Shown here piece after piece: positions 17,005 to 25,004 of a stretch of 64,000 nt of DNA (position 1 is its first letter; each line of letters opens with the position of its first letter). The position numbers and the translations under genes were made by a program. Source of the DNA: Maricaulis sp963975345 (lineage in GTDB: Bacteria > Pseudomonadota > Alphaproteobacteria > Caulobacterales > Maricaulaceae); assembly GCF_963975345.1 (NCBI RefSeq), contig NZ_CAXBGE010000002.1:186001-250000 (forward strand). Direction: 5' to 3'. The notes under the pieces were generated by a model. That model did no database searches and was not told the origin of the DNA. It worked only from the letters and a program-made list of their open reading frames with translations.

Positions 17005-18810
17005 ATGGCTCCACCTCTTCTGACTCTCCAGAATATCCACCTCACCTTCGGCGTCACCGCCCTGCTCGATGGCGCTGATCTCAGCGTCGGCGAGGGCGAA
17101 CGCCTGTGCCTGGTCGGCCGCAATGGCTCGGGCAAGTCGACGATGATGAAAGTCGCCGCCGGCACGGTGGAATGCGATGAGGGCGAGCGTTTCGTCCATC
17201 CCGGCTCGACGATCCGCTATCTCGAGCAGGATCCCGATCTGACTGCATTCAAGACCGTCATGGACTACGTGCAGTCAGGCCTGACCGAAGGTGACGATCC
17301 CTATCGGGCGCAATATCTGCTGGAGCATCTTGGCCTGACCGGGCTGGAGGATCCCAAAATCCTCTCCGGCGGCGAAGCGCGCCGCGCCGCCCTCGCCCAA
17401 GCATTGGCACCAAGCCCGGACATTCTCCTGCTTGACGAGCCGACCAATCACCTCGACTTGCCAGCAATCGAGTGGCTTGAGGGCGAGCTGAAATCCAGCC
17501 GTTCCGCCCTAGTGCTGATCAGCCATGACCGGCGCTTCCTGTCCAATCTCTCGCGCAAAACGCTTTGGCTGGATCGCGGCCAGACCCGTCTGATGGAGCG
17601 CAGCTTCTCGGCCTTCGAGGCCTGGCGCGACGAAGTGCTCGAAGCCGAGCAGCTGGAAATGCACAAGCTCGACCGCAAAATCGTGCGCGAGGAACACTGG
17701 CTGCGCTATGGCGTCACCGCCCGGCGCAAGCGCAATGTAAAGCGCCTATCCGATCTGCAGGGCCTGCGCCAGCAGCGCACCGACCATCGCGGCCCCGAGG
17801 GCCAGGTCAATCTGCAATCCTCCGCGGCCAGGGATTCCGGCAAGCTGGTCGCCGAGGCGATTGATCTCAACAAGGCCTATGATGGCCGCGACATCGTTGC
17901 CGATTTCTCGATCAAGATCGCCCGCGGTGCCCGCATTGGTCTGATCGGGCCAAACGGGGCCGGCAAAACGACCCTGCTCAACCTGTTGACCGGCAAGCTG
18001 AAAGCCGATAGCGGCGAACTTCGTCTCGGCACCAAGCTGGAAATGGCCAGCCTCGACCAGAAGCGCGTCGCGCTACGCCCGGAATGGACCCTGTCGGAAG
18101 CTCTGACCCAGGGCGGCGGCAATACCGTCGAGGTCAATGGCCAGTCCAAGCATGTCATCGCCTATATGAAGGATTTCCTGTTCCCGCCGGAGCAGATCAA
18201 CACGCCGGTCGAAGTCTTGTCCGGCGGCGAAAAGGCGCGCGTCATGCTCGCCCGCGCCCTGGCTCTGCCGTCCAATCTTCTGGTGCTCGACGAGCCGACC
18301 AATGATCTCGATCTGGAAACGCTCGACCTGTTGCAGGCCCTGATTGACGAGTATTCCGGCACCGTCTTCATCGTCTCGCACGACCGGGACTTTCTCGACC
18401 GCGTCTGTACCAGCGTGCTGATCGCCGAAGGCGATGGCCATTGGACCGAATATGCCGGCGGTTATTCCGATATGGTCTCCCAGCGCGGCTATGGCCTGGT
18501 GCCGCTCGGCGGCGATGTCGCGCCCAACCGCAAGGCTGCGGTCAAGGCCGCCGCCGCCCCGCGCGTTGAAAAGCGCAAAATGGCCAATAAGGACCGCTAC
18601 GCGCTGAAGCTTCTGCCCGGCGAGATCGAATTGCTCGGCAAGACCATTGCCAAGCTCGAAGCCGACCTCGCCGACCCGGCCATCTTCAAGGACACGGTCC
18701 GCTTCTCCAGGACGACCAAGGAACTCGCGGCGGCGATGACCTCGCGTTCAGACAAGGAAGATCGCTGGCTCGAACTGGAAGCCGAACGCGTCGAGATCGA
18801 GGGCGAATAA
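17005..18810 (+). CDS. uup: ABC-F family ATPase, Uup type
   Basis: A soluble protein of 601 residues with two ABC domains and no membrane part. The first domain has Walker A GRNGSGKST and signature LSGGEARRAALAQAL with LLLDEPTNHLDLPAIEWLE; the second has GPNGAGKTT and LSGGEKARVMLARAL with LVLDEPTNDLDLETLD. The C-terminal 70-80 residues are charged and likely form the coiled coil of Uup proteins. ABC-F proteins act on ribosomes; Uup has also been linked to precise transposon excision. I chose the ATG at 17005 (MAPPLLTLQNIHLTFG), because the GTG at 16969 would add 12 residues not expected in the family. It converges with the M14 peptidase gene. Confidence 0.92.
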   Translation: MAPPLLTLQNIHLTFGVTALLDGADLSVGEGERLCLVGRNGSGKSTMMKVAAGTVECDEGERFVHPGSTIRYLEQDPDLTAFKTVMDYVQSGLTEGDDPYRAQYLLEHLGLTGLEDPKILSGGEARRAALAQALAPSPDILLLDEPTNHLDLPAIEWLEGELKSSRSALVLISHDRRFLSNLSRKTLWLDRGQTRLMERSFSAFEAWRDEVLEAEQLEMHKLDRKIVREEHWLRYGVTARRKRNVKRLSDLQGLRQQRTDHRGPEGQVNLQSSAARDSGKLVAEAIDLNKAYDGRDIVADFSIKIARGARIGLIGPNGAGKTTLLNLLTGKLKADSGELRLGTKLEMASLDQKRVALRPEWTLSEALTQGGGNTVEVNGQSKHVIAYMKDFLFPPEQINTPVEVLSGGEKARVMLARALALPSNLLVLDEPTNDLDLETLDLLQALIDEYSGTVFIVSHDRDFLDRVCTSVLIAEGDGHWTEYAGGYSDMVSQRGYGLVPLGGDVAPNRKAAVKAAAAPRVEKRKMANKDRYALKLLPGEIELLGKTIAKLEADLADPAIFKDTVRFSRTTKELAAAMTSRSDKEDRWLELEAERVEIEGE

Positions 18811-18842
18811 GCCCCGTTCCCGTCAAATTCAGCTCGGCCCCT

Positions 18843-21500
18843 CTAGCGCATGCCGCGACTATGCGCCGGCCCGAGCAGGACGGCGTTGAGCAGCAAGAGG
18901 TCGAGCCCTTCCAGATAGGCGCGTGTGGTTGGCGATTGAGTGAAAGCGATCACTTGGCCAGAACCCATCGAATTGGAGATCACGAACGGCTTGTAGGCGA
19001 TCTGCGTCGCAGATTCCGCCCAGACATAGCCGCCCGCCACCAGCGTGTCCGGTCCCGCGAAACGCATCGCGGTATCCGCTGCGTCGAGGCTGATCGGGGC
19101 ATAGATGTCTGAGCCCGTCACCAGCACCGCAGCGCCGCGGCTATAGCCTGCCGACATCCAGGCATCGGGATTGGCCTCGACATGCAGCAGCGCGCCGGGC
19201 GAATAGTCCGGCATCGCGCCCTGCTCGGCCTGCACCGCATCGAGCTCATCGGTCGAGGCGAGCACGACGGCATCGACCACCGCCTGGTCCTGCGCCGCCG
19301 GACGTGCCGTATCGACCGCCCGTTCACGCCGGGCCGGCACCAGACCCACATCCGGATCAGACAACCAACGCGTCGCATCACCCAGACCGATCAGCACGCC
19401 ACCAGCGCGGACAAAGCGGGTCAATTGCGCCGAACCGCTCTCACCGAGAACCGTCGAATAACCGCCACTACCCTGTTCCGGCAGGATCATGACATCGAAC
19501 AGCGACAGGTCGGCGCGGCCCAGATTGGCAGCCCGGATCACGCTGACCGGCATGCCGTAACGCTGTTCGAGCACATAGCGCGTCGGCCCGGCCGAATTTG
19601 AATCCGTGCCGCTATCCCACAACATCGCAATGCGCGGCGCCCGCACCGGCATGAAATTCTCCGAGCCCGGATTGGGTCCCTCATCGACCCAGCTCGAGGC
19701 GAGGCCGATAAAGCGGGCACCGATTTCGTTGCTGAAACGGGCAATCAGGCTGTCCAGATTGGCCGGTGCGCCATGGCGGGGCACGACGACACTGCCGCGT
19801 GGAAAGGTCGTATCGCCAATCCTGAAAGCGACATCGGTCGAGCGAGCGGGCACGCCCGCGGCCACCAGTGCGGCGACCAGACGGGCCTGTCCGGCATCAT
19901 CCCAAGCGATGGCATAGCCCCAGGCCGCACCGGCATTGGAGCCGGTCGAGCCAATCGGATCATCAGCGGCAACGGCATGACCCGTCAGCGCAGGTGCACG
20001 GGCGCAAGTGACGGCCTCGACATTGTGCATCAAGGGCAAGGACCAGGCGGTGACGTCATAGAGTTCGGCACCAAGGCCGCGCGCGCGGCGATTTTCCTGC
20101 TCCTGCATGAAGTCACGCGGCAAGGCGGTCGTGTCCTCCAGCAGGGTGCGGGCAAGGCGGCCGGCCGGCTGGTTGAAGCGGATCTCGAAGGCGCCGTCCT
20201 CGAAGCGTGTGCCACAGGCAGAGACCGGGCCGTCGACGCGGCTCACCTCGATGCCCTGGGCCACGAGCGAACGGGCCAGCCGCTCGGCGCCCCAGCGATT
20301 GGAGGCCGGATCGAGCAATACGGCTTGCGGACCACTTTGATCACTGGCGGCGGAGGCGCGGAAATTGACGTAATCGCGCACGAAGCGCTCGCGGTTGACG
20401 GCCACCACTTCGGCGGTCGACAGGCTGGCGACGAAATGGTGCTCGACGGCTTCGCCATAGGTCAACAGCGATCCGTCACGACGGCGCCAGACCAGACCGC
20501 GGGCCGAGGCCTGTTCATAGGTCATCGCGACCGCGCCCTGCAGGGTCGGCCACATATCGCCATAGCCCGGATAAAAGGCGTCATAGACCTCGCGGGTGAA
20601 ATAATCATAGCCAAACTGGTCAAACCAGCGGGCGTGATTGCGTCCGATCAGATCCTGGGCATCGCGCTGGCTTTGCACGACGTGCGGGTTGAAGGGTTCC
20701 GCCGAAGGCGCGAAGAAATAGCTGCTGTCGCCGCTCATTTCATGCGCGTCGACCACGACCATCGGCCGCCATTCCAGCATCGCCGCCACCCGGCCCCGGG
20801 TCTCCGGCTGCGTCATCGCAAACCAGTCACGATTCATGTCGAACAGATAGTGATTGCTGCGCCCGCCCGGCCAGGGCTGGTCGTGCTCGGCGGTGAAGCG
20901 GTTCTCATCCGGCTGCAGGCCGCGCGCAGCGGTAAAGCTGTTGATGAAACGCGCGCGCCCGTCGGGATTCTGGGTCGGGTCAATAATCACGATGGTCTGG
21001 TCGAGGATCTGGTCGACACTGGCATCATTGCGCGATGCGAGCAGATGATAGGCGGTCCGCAGGCCGGCATCAGTCGAGGAAATCTCGTCGCCATGCACGC
21101 CATAGGACAGCCAAACGACGGCCGGCGTCGAGGCGATCAGTTGATCGCGCGCCTCAGCCGACAGCCCGCGCGGGTCGGCGAGACGCTGCAAATCGGCCTG
21201 AACCTCATCGAGGCGTGCCATCGTTTCCGGCTTGGCGATGATCGCATAGGCCAGCTGACGGCCTTCCCAGCTGGTCGCATAATCGACGACCTGGATCCGG
21301 TCCGGCTGCGCGGCCTGCAGGGCTCTAAGATAGGCGATGGCCCGGTCCGGCGGCGTGATTTCAGCGCCAAACCCATGGCCCAGGACCGCTTGTGCTGTGG
21401 GGGTATCGGGATCGTAGTGAGCGTTCAGCGGCGAGGACTGCGCCAGCGCCGGCGCCGACGCCAGAACCAGAAAGAGCAAGGCGTTGAACAAATGCTTCAT
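18843..21500 (-). CDS. secreted M14-family zinc carboxypeptidase-like protein
   Basis: A large secreted metallopeptidase of 885 residues. A signal peptide (MKHLFNALLFLVLASAPALA) is followed by the M14 catalytic domain: the first zinc ligands in GVHGDEISST near residue 135, an Asn-Arg type substrate site in MNRDWFAM, and DAHEMSGDSSYFF near 250. The later half (about residues 560-885) resembles a glutamine-amidotransferase-like fold (VMILPEQGSGGYS), a combination seen in long M14 proteins. I chose the ATG at 21500, preceded by GGGGAAA; the open frame continues upstream without a plausible signal. It is divergent from the Crp-type regulator. Confidence 0.88.
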   Translation of the reverse strand: MKHLFNALLFLVLASAPALAQSSPLNAHYDPDTPTAQAVLGHGFGAEITPPDRAIAYLRALQAAQPDRIQVVDYATSWEGRQLAYAIIAKPETMARLDEVQADLQRLADPRGLSAEARDQLIASTPAVVWLSYGVHGDEISSTDAGLRTAYHLLASRNDASVDQILDQTIVIIDPTQNPDGRARFINSFTAARGLQPDENRFTAEHDQPWPGGRSNHYLFDMNRDWFAMTQPETRGRVAAMLEWRPMVVVDAHEMSGDSSYFFAPSAEPFNPHVVQSQRDAQDLIGRNHARWFDQFGYDYFTREVYDAFYPGYGDMWPTLQGAVAMTYEQASARGLVWRRRDGSLLTYGEAVEHHFVASLSTAEVVAVNRERFVRDYVNFRASAASDQSGPQAVLLDPASNRWGAERLARSLVAQGIEVSRVDGPVSACGTRFEDGAFEIRFNQPAGRLARTLLEDTTALPRDFMQEQENRRARGLGAELYDVTAWSLPLMHNVEAVTCARAPALTGHAVAADDPIGSTGSNAGAAWGYAIAWDDAGQARLVAALVAAGVPARSTDVAFRIGDTTFPRGSVVVPRHGAPANLDSLIARFSNEIGARFIGLASSWVDEGPNPGSENFMPVRAPRIAMLWDSGTDSNSAGPTRYVLEQRYGMPVSVIRAANLGRADLSLFDVMILPEQGSGGYSTVLGESGSAQLTRFVRAGGVLIGLGDATRWLSDPDVGLVPARRERAVDTARPAAQDQAVVDAVVLASTDELDAVQAEQGAMPDYSPGALLHVEANPDAWMSAGYSRGAAVLVTGSDIYAPISLDAADTAMRFAGPDTLVAGGYVWAESATQIAYKPFVISNSMGSGQVIAFTQSPTTRAYLEGLDLLLLNAVLLGPAHSRGMR

Positions 21501-21660
21501 GATCGATTTCCCCATAATCCGAGTGCCAGTAAAGCAGGTTTCCCGCGTGCCGGGAAAGGCTTGTTGCTGTCGGCACACTCATTTCGAACCGCGCAATAAT
21601 CGCTGGCAACCCACCCACTTGGTGCTTTGACCACATATCAAGCGCTAACGCGTTCCGGCA

Positions 21661-21694
21661 GAGCCTGTGCACCGCAGGTGCGAAGCACAGCCTC
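21661..21694. promoter_or_regulatory. inverted repeat between the M14 and Crp-type genes
   Basis: Two 10-base arms, GAGCCTGTGC and GCACAGCCTC, pair at 9 of 10 positions across 14 bases. They lie in the 297-base divergent region between the M14 peptidase and the Crp-type regulator. This could be an operator or an RNA hairpin in the regulator's leader. It is not a standard TGTGA-N6-TCACA box. Confidence 0.3.
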
Positions 21695-21797
21695 AGAACG
21701 GCATTCAACCACCTGTCGGCAGCCATTTGTGCTGGCATTCTCCGGCATGATCACCGATTGTTTCTTTGAAGCAACTGTTTGCGGGACGGGGCTACCC

Positions 21798-22481
21798 ATG
21801 GCGGCGGACAAATCCTGGGCATTGGCCCTGGATTCTCTTGCTCTGACGGAAGAGAATGCGCGAGCCGCGCTGATCTCGCGCGCCGAGCTGCGTCGCTACC
21901 CGCCCGGTGTCAGCGTCATTGCCCAAGATGATGAGGAAGATCAGGTCTTCCTGCTGCTGGACGGTTCGGTCCGGGTGGTGCTCCTGTCCGAAGGCGGTCA
22001 GGAGATCTGGCTCGACACGCTGCATCCTGGCACGATTATCGGCGAGCTTGCCGCCCTCACCGACCGACGCCGGACATCCGAGATCATCACCGAAACCGAG
22101 TGTGAACTGGCGAGTTACAGCGCGCCAGCCTTCCTTGCGCTGATGCAACAATATGGCGAGCTTGGCCTCGCCCTGTCGCGCATTCTGGCCCGGCGCGTCC
22201 ATCACACCACCCAACGCATGTTCGAGCTTTCCGCCCTCTCCGCACCGGGCCGGATCTATGCCGAGATTCTGCGCATGTCGGAGCGCGCGCCCGCTGGCCA
22301 GACGCGCGTCATCCGGCCGATCCCCTCGCTGACGGCCATCGCCCTGCGCGTCAACACGACACGGGAGACCGTGTCCAGAACGGTCAGCGGTCTGGAGCGG
22401 CGTGGCCTGCTGCGGCGACAGGATAATACGTTTGAATTGGTCGATCCCGACCATTTGGCGCGGCTAAGCACGGCCAACTGA
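21798..22481 (+). CDS. Crp/Fnr-family regulator with a cyclic-nucleotide-type pocket
   Basis: A 227-residue transcription factor of normal Crp length. The N-terminal beta-roll carries a phosphate-binding cassette IIGELAALTDRRRTSEI (about residues 77-93), keeping the Gly-Glu and Arg-Thr pairs used by CRP for cAMP. The central helix has HHTTQRM at the position of the CRP adenine contacts Thr-Ser. The C-terminal winged helix has VNTTRETVSRTVSGLERRGLL; the R-E-T-V-x-R recognition residues match those that read TGTGA half-sites. I chose the ATG at 21798 because earlier in-frame ATGs give over-long proteins. There are no Fe-S cysteines of the FNR type. Its 3' end overlaps the convergent cyclase gene by 18 bases. 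Confidence 0.9.
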   Translation: MAADKSWALALDSLALTEENARAALISRAELRRYPPGVSVIAQDDEEDQVFLLLDGSVRVVLLSEGGQEIWLDTLHPGTIIGELAALTDRRRTSEIITETECELASYSAPAFLALMQQYGELGLALSRILARRVHHTTQRMFELSALSAPGRIYAEILRMSERAPAGQTRVIRPIPSLTAIALRVNTTRETVSRTVSGLERRGLLRRQDNTFELVDPDHLARLSTAN

Positions 22482-24284
22482 GAACGCGTCGTCAAGCGCA
22501 ACGGGGCAATCGGGCGCGACGGCGCGCAGGCTATACATACCGATCGCCGGCATCAGGGCATCGATCTCGGTTTCGCCTACATATTCGCAACGAAACTCGC
22601 CGCCGCTCGCCATCGCGAGTGCCGCCGCGAAGGGGGCGCTGACGAAGATCGAACCGGGCACCGTCGCCCGCTCAATCCGCGAGGCGATCGCCACTTGGCC
22701 GCCGAACAGGGTCGGCACCCGACGCAACGGGTCGTCGCCTTCCTGAACCGGGCCGTAATGGGCGCCGATACGCAGCGCGAGATGGTCGGGAAGGCCGAGC
22801 GCACCAAGGTCGAGCGCCGAGAAGGCACACCTGAGCCGATCAGCCGCACGCGCTGCATCATCGACGCGCTGAAACGCCAGGAACAGTCCGTCACCCCAGC
22901 TATTGGCGTAAAGCGGGGCCGGATCGAGGCGGTCGCATTCCCGCGCCAGCACGGTCATGATCGATTTCACAAAGACCGGCACAAGATCATCGGCAATCGT
23001 TGAAGACCCGCAAATGTCGACGAATAGCATCGCCCGCAAGACCTGGTTGAAGGCCGGATCGGTCCCGTTTGTCGCCAGTTCGGCGCCGCGATAGCGCTTC
23101 ATGCCGCTGACCGGCACTACGAGCTGACGCAGCCCGGCCTCGCCCCAGACATCGCGATCATGGGCGGTGCCATACCTGTCTGGTCGCTGCGTGTCGTCGG
23201 CGACCAGCAATTGGACCGGCGATGTCGCCAACGCGCCCGCCCGCATTCGAGCCAGGCCCATCGCGACCTCGCTGGCGAAACGTATATGCTGACCGGACAG
23301 GAGTTTGCGATCAGTGGTAACTTCATGGATCCGTGCAGCGTTGGACAGGCAAGCCTCGCAACGCTTGACCCATTTGCCGCCCAGTGGCCGGACCGAGGCG
23401 TCGATGAAGACATTGACCGGCACCGGCAGAACCAGATGCAGTTCATTGCCGCGCGCGATGGCGGCTTCCGCGACGAGGATGTCGGCCCCGGCAGCGATGG
23501 CCCCATAGGCAGCGCCAATATTTTCGCGATCGAAAGTCTCTGCGATGGCCAAGGCGAGCGCGGATTCCCGCGCCGGTGTGATCCCGTCCGCTCCAGGGCC
23601 GGACTGGAACAGATGGCCTGCAAAATGGCAGGGGCGGGGCGGTTCCAGATCCGCCAGCCACGGCGCCTGTAATTGCAGCAGTCTGACCACCATTCGCAAT
23701 TGGCGGATCGTGGTCGCGTGCGCCATGTAGTTCTGCCGGTCACAGGCGATCGCCGATCTCAGCGCCATGTGCGCCGCACCCATATCGCCCAGCAAGAGAT
23801 GCGCTTCGGCTTGCGAGGCCAGCCGGTAATACGCCTCCTCATCCCCATCGGGATTGAGTTTACGGCACGAACCCAGAACTTTGCGCGCGAGCGCGTCGGC
23901 GCGTGGTCGATCCCCGGCCAGCAGATACATCGTCGCGGCATTAATCCCGGGATAATGTCCGCCGGTCTGGAGAAAAATGCGGGCATATTGCTCCGCCGCG
24001 ATGGTGGCTAGCCGTTGGACATTCTCGCCCGACGCTTCCAGCGCCATGCTTTTGCGCAAGCGTGCACCAAGCGCGAGGCTGTCCTCATCATGGCTGGCTT
24101 CGGATAGCCGAAAGCGGCGGTAATCAAGTTCAGCCCGCTCAAGCGCCCCGGACCGGACCAGGCACAACACCGCACGATGCTTGAACCAGCCATCGTCGGG
24201 CTGTTGTGCCGTGGCCGCAAGGCAAAGGTCATAGGCGCGGGCCAAATCGCCCTGATTGAACCGTTCGAGGATTATCCGCCGCAT
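22464..24284 (-). CDS. class III nucleotide-cyclase-like protein with TPR and Rossmann-like sensor regions
   Basis: About 606 residues. The N-terminal 200 residues are alpha-helical TPR-like with the stretch GGHYPGINAATMYLLAGD, which I recognise as the TPR-S (DUF4071) type found in bacterial conflict and signalling proteins. The middle (about 210-340) includes GAIAAGADILVAEAAIARGNELHLVLP, resembling a SLOG-like Rossmann sensor. The C-terminal third is a cyclase homology domain: metal ligands in LFVDICGSS and SWGDGLFLAF. The usual purine-selecting Lys is Asn, the Asp partner is Thr, and the transition-state Asn is Ala (GGQVAIASRIE), while the Arg is kept. The ATG at 24284 has GGAG five bases upstream; 24302 is an alternative. 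It ends a three-gene operon. Confidence 0.85.
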   Translation of the reverse strand: MRRIILERFNQGDLARAYDLCLAATAQQPDDGWFKHRAVLCLVRSGALERAELDYRRFRLSEASHDEDSLALGARLRKSMALEASGENVQRLATIAAEQYARIFLQTGGHYPGINAATMYLLAGDRPRADALARKVLGSCRKLNPDGDEEAYYRLASQAEAHLLLGDMGAAHMALRSAIACDRQNYMAHATTIRQLRMVVRLLQLQAPWLADLEPPRPCHFAGHLFQSGPGADGITPARESALALAIAETFDRENIGAAYGAIAAGADILVAEAAIARGNELHLVLPVPVNVFIDASVRPLGGKWVKRCEACLSNAARIHEVTTDRKLLSGQHIRFASEVAMGLARMRAGALATSPVQLLVADDTQRPDRYGTAHDRDVWGEAGLRQLVVPVSGMKRYRGAELATNGTDPAFNQVLRAMLFVDICGSSTIADDLVPVFVKSIMTVLARECDRLDPAPLYANSWGDGLFLAFQRVDDAARAADRLRCAFSALDLGALGLPDHLALRIGAHYGPVQEGDDPLRRVPTLFGGQVAIASRIERATVPGSIFVSAPFAAALAMASGGEFRCEYVGETEIDALMPAIGMYSLRAVAPDCPVALDDAFSVGRA

Positions 24285-24336
24285 CCGCTCTCCAGCGATC
24301 ATCGCCGCTCAAAAGGGCCCGATGATCGCCAACAGG

Positions 24337-24942
24337 TCAATCTTCATTCTTGATGACCGGATCGATAATCACTCGTGTGTGCTGAGCGCCCTCGCTCTGG
24401 GACGCATCCAGGAACAACGCGAATTCAAAGGATTTACCGGTCTGGGTGTGGCTGTCGACCAGCTGGAAGGCGTTGGGCTCCATGCTCTGGCCATTGAGCG
24501 TCAACCATTGCAGGCCCGCAAATTCGCCTTGATCGAAGGCGGTTTTCAACTTGATACGGGCCGGTTCGAACGACCAGTCGGGCATGCTGAGCGCGAAGAT
24601 CAGCCGGCTGGAACAATTGACGGAGAGATCATACGGGCTTGGAGTCACCGTGTTGTTCGCAGTCCATAGCGGCGCGAGCGCCGCGTAGGCCAAAGTGCGC
24701 AATTGGGCAGCACTTGCCGCGGGGTTGCCCGTGACCACCCCACCGAATGTGTTGAGAATGGTCAGAATTTCGGAGTCCGTAAACGCGCTGCGCCCCGTAT
24801 CCGTTCCCGAAAGTACAACAAAACTGCTGTCGCGCAGCGTGCTGACGCTAATCTGGGTGCACTCATATACGACTGTCGGCTTGCCGAGCAGCTCGGGTTG
24901 GATTTTCGTGCCGTCCAGTCCGCTCATATCTGAAATCGTCAT
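24337..24942 (-). CDS. hypothetical protein between the cyclase and TIR genes
   Basis: A soluble protein of about 201 residues, family not recognised. It contains a hydrophobic beta-rich core (VVYECTQISVSTLRDSSFVVLSG; SSRLIFALSMPDWSFEP), two Cys, and an acidic Asp-Pro-Val-Ile end (IIDPVIKNED). There is no signal peptide or membrane helix. I favour the ATG at 24942, which has TGGGGC in front; the ATG at 24954 has a weaker site. Gaps to the flanking TIR (62 bases) and cyclase (52 bases) genes are short and all three run leftward, so it probably belongs to the same operon and may be a partner or effector of that system. Confidence 0.75.
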   Translation of the reverse strand: MTISDMSGLDGTKIQPELLGKPTVVYECTQISVSTLRDSSFVVLSGTDTGRSAFTDSEILTILNTFGGVVTGNPAASAAQLRTLAYAALAPLWTANNTVTPSPYDLSVNCSSRLIFALSMPDWSFEPARIKLKTAFDQGEFAGLQWLTLNGQSMEPNAFQLVDSHTQTGKSFEFALFLDASQSEGAQHTRVIIDPVIKNED

Positions 24943-25004
24943 GTCTTGCCCCATTTTTCAGGTTTGCGCCGGGTCCATCCGACACGTTGGCGATCCGTGA
25001 GGAT

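Noticed and set aside
19773..21599. 608-residue open frame on the plus strand, opposite the M14 peptidase
   Set aside because: It is the antisense shadow of a clearly recognisable metallopeptidase and shows no family features; long antisense frames are expected in high-GC DNA.
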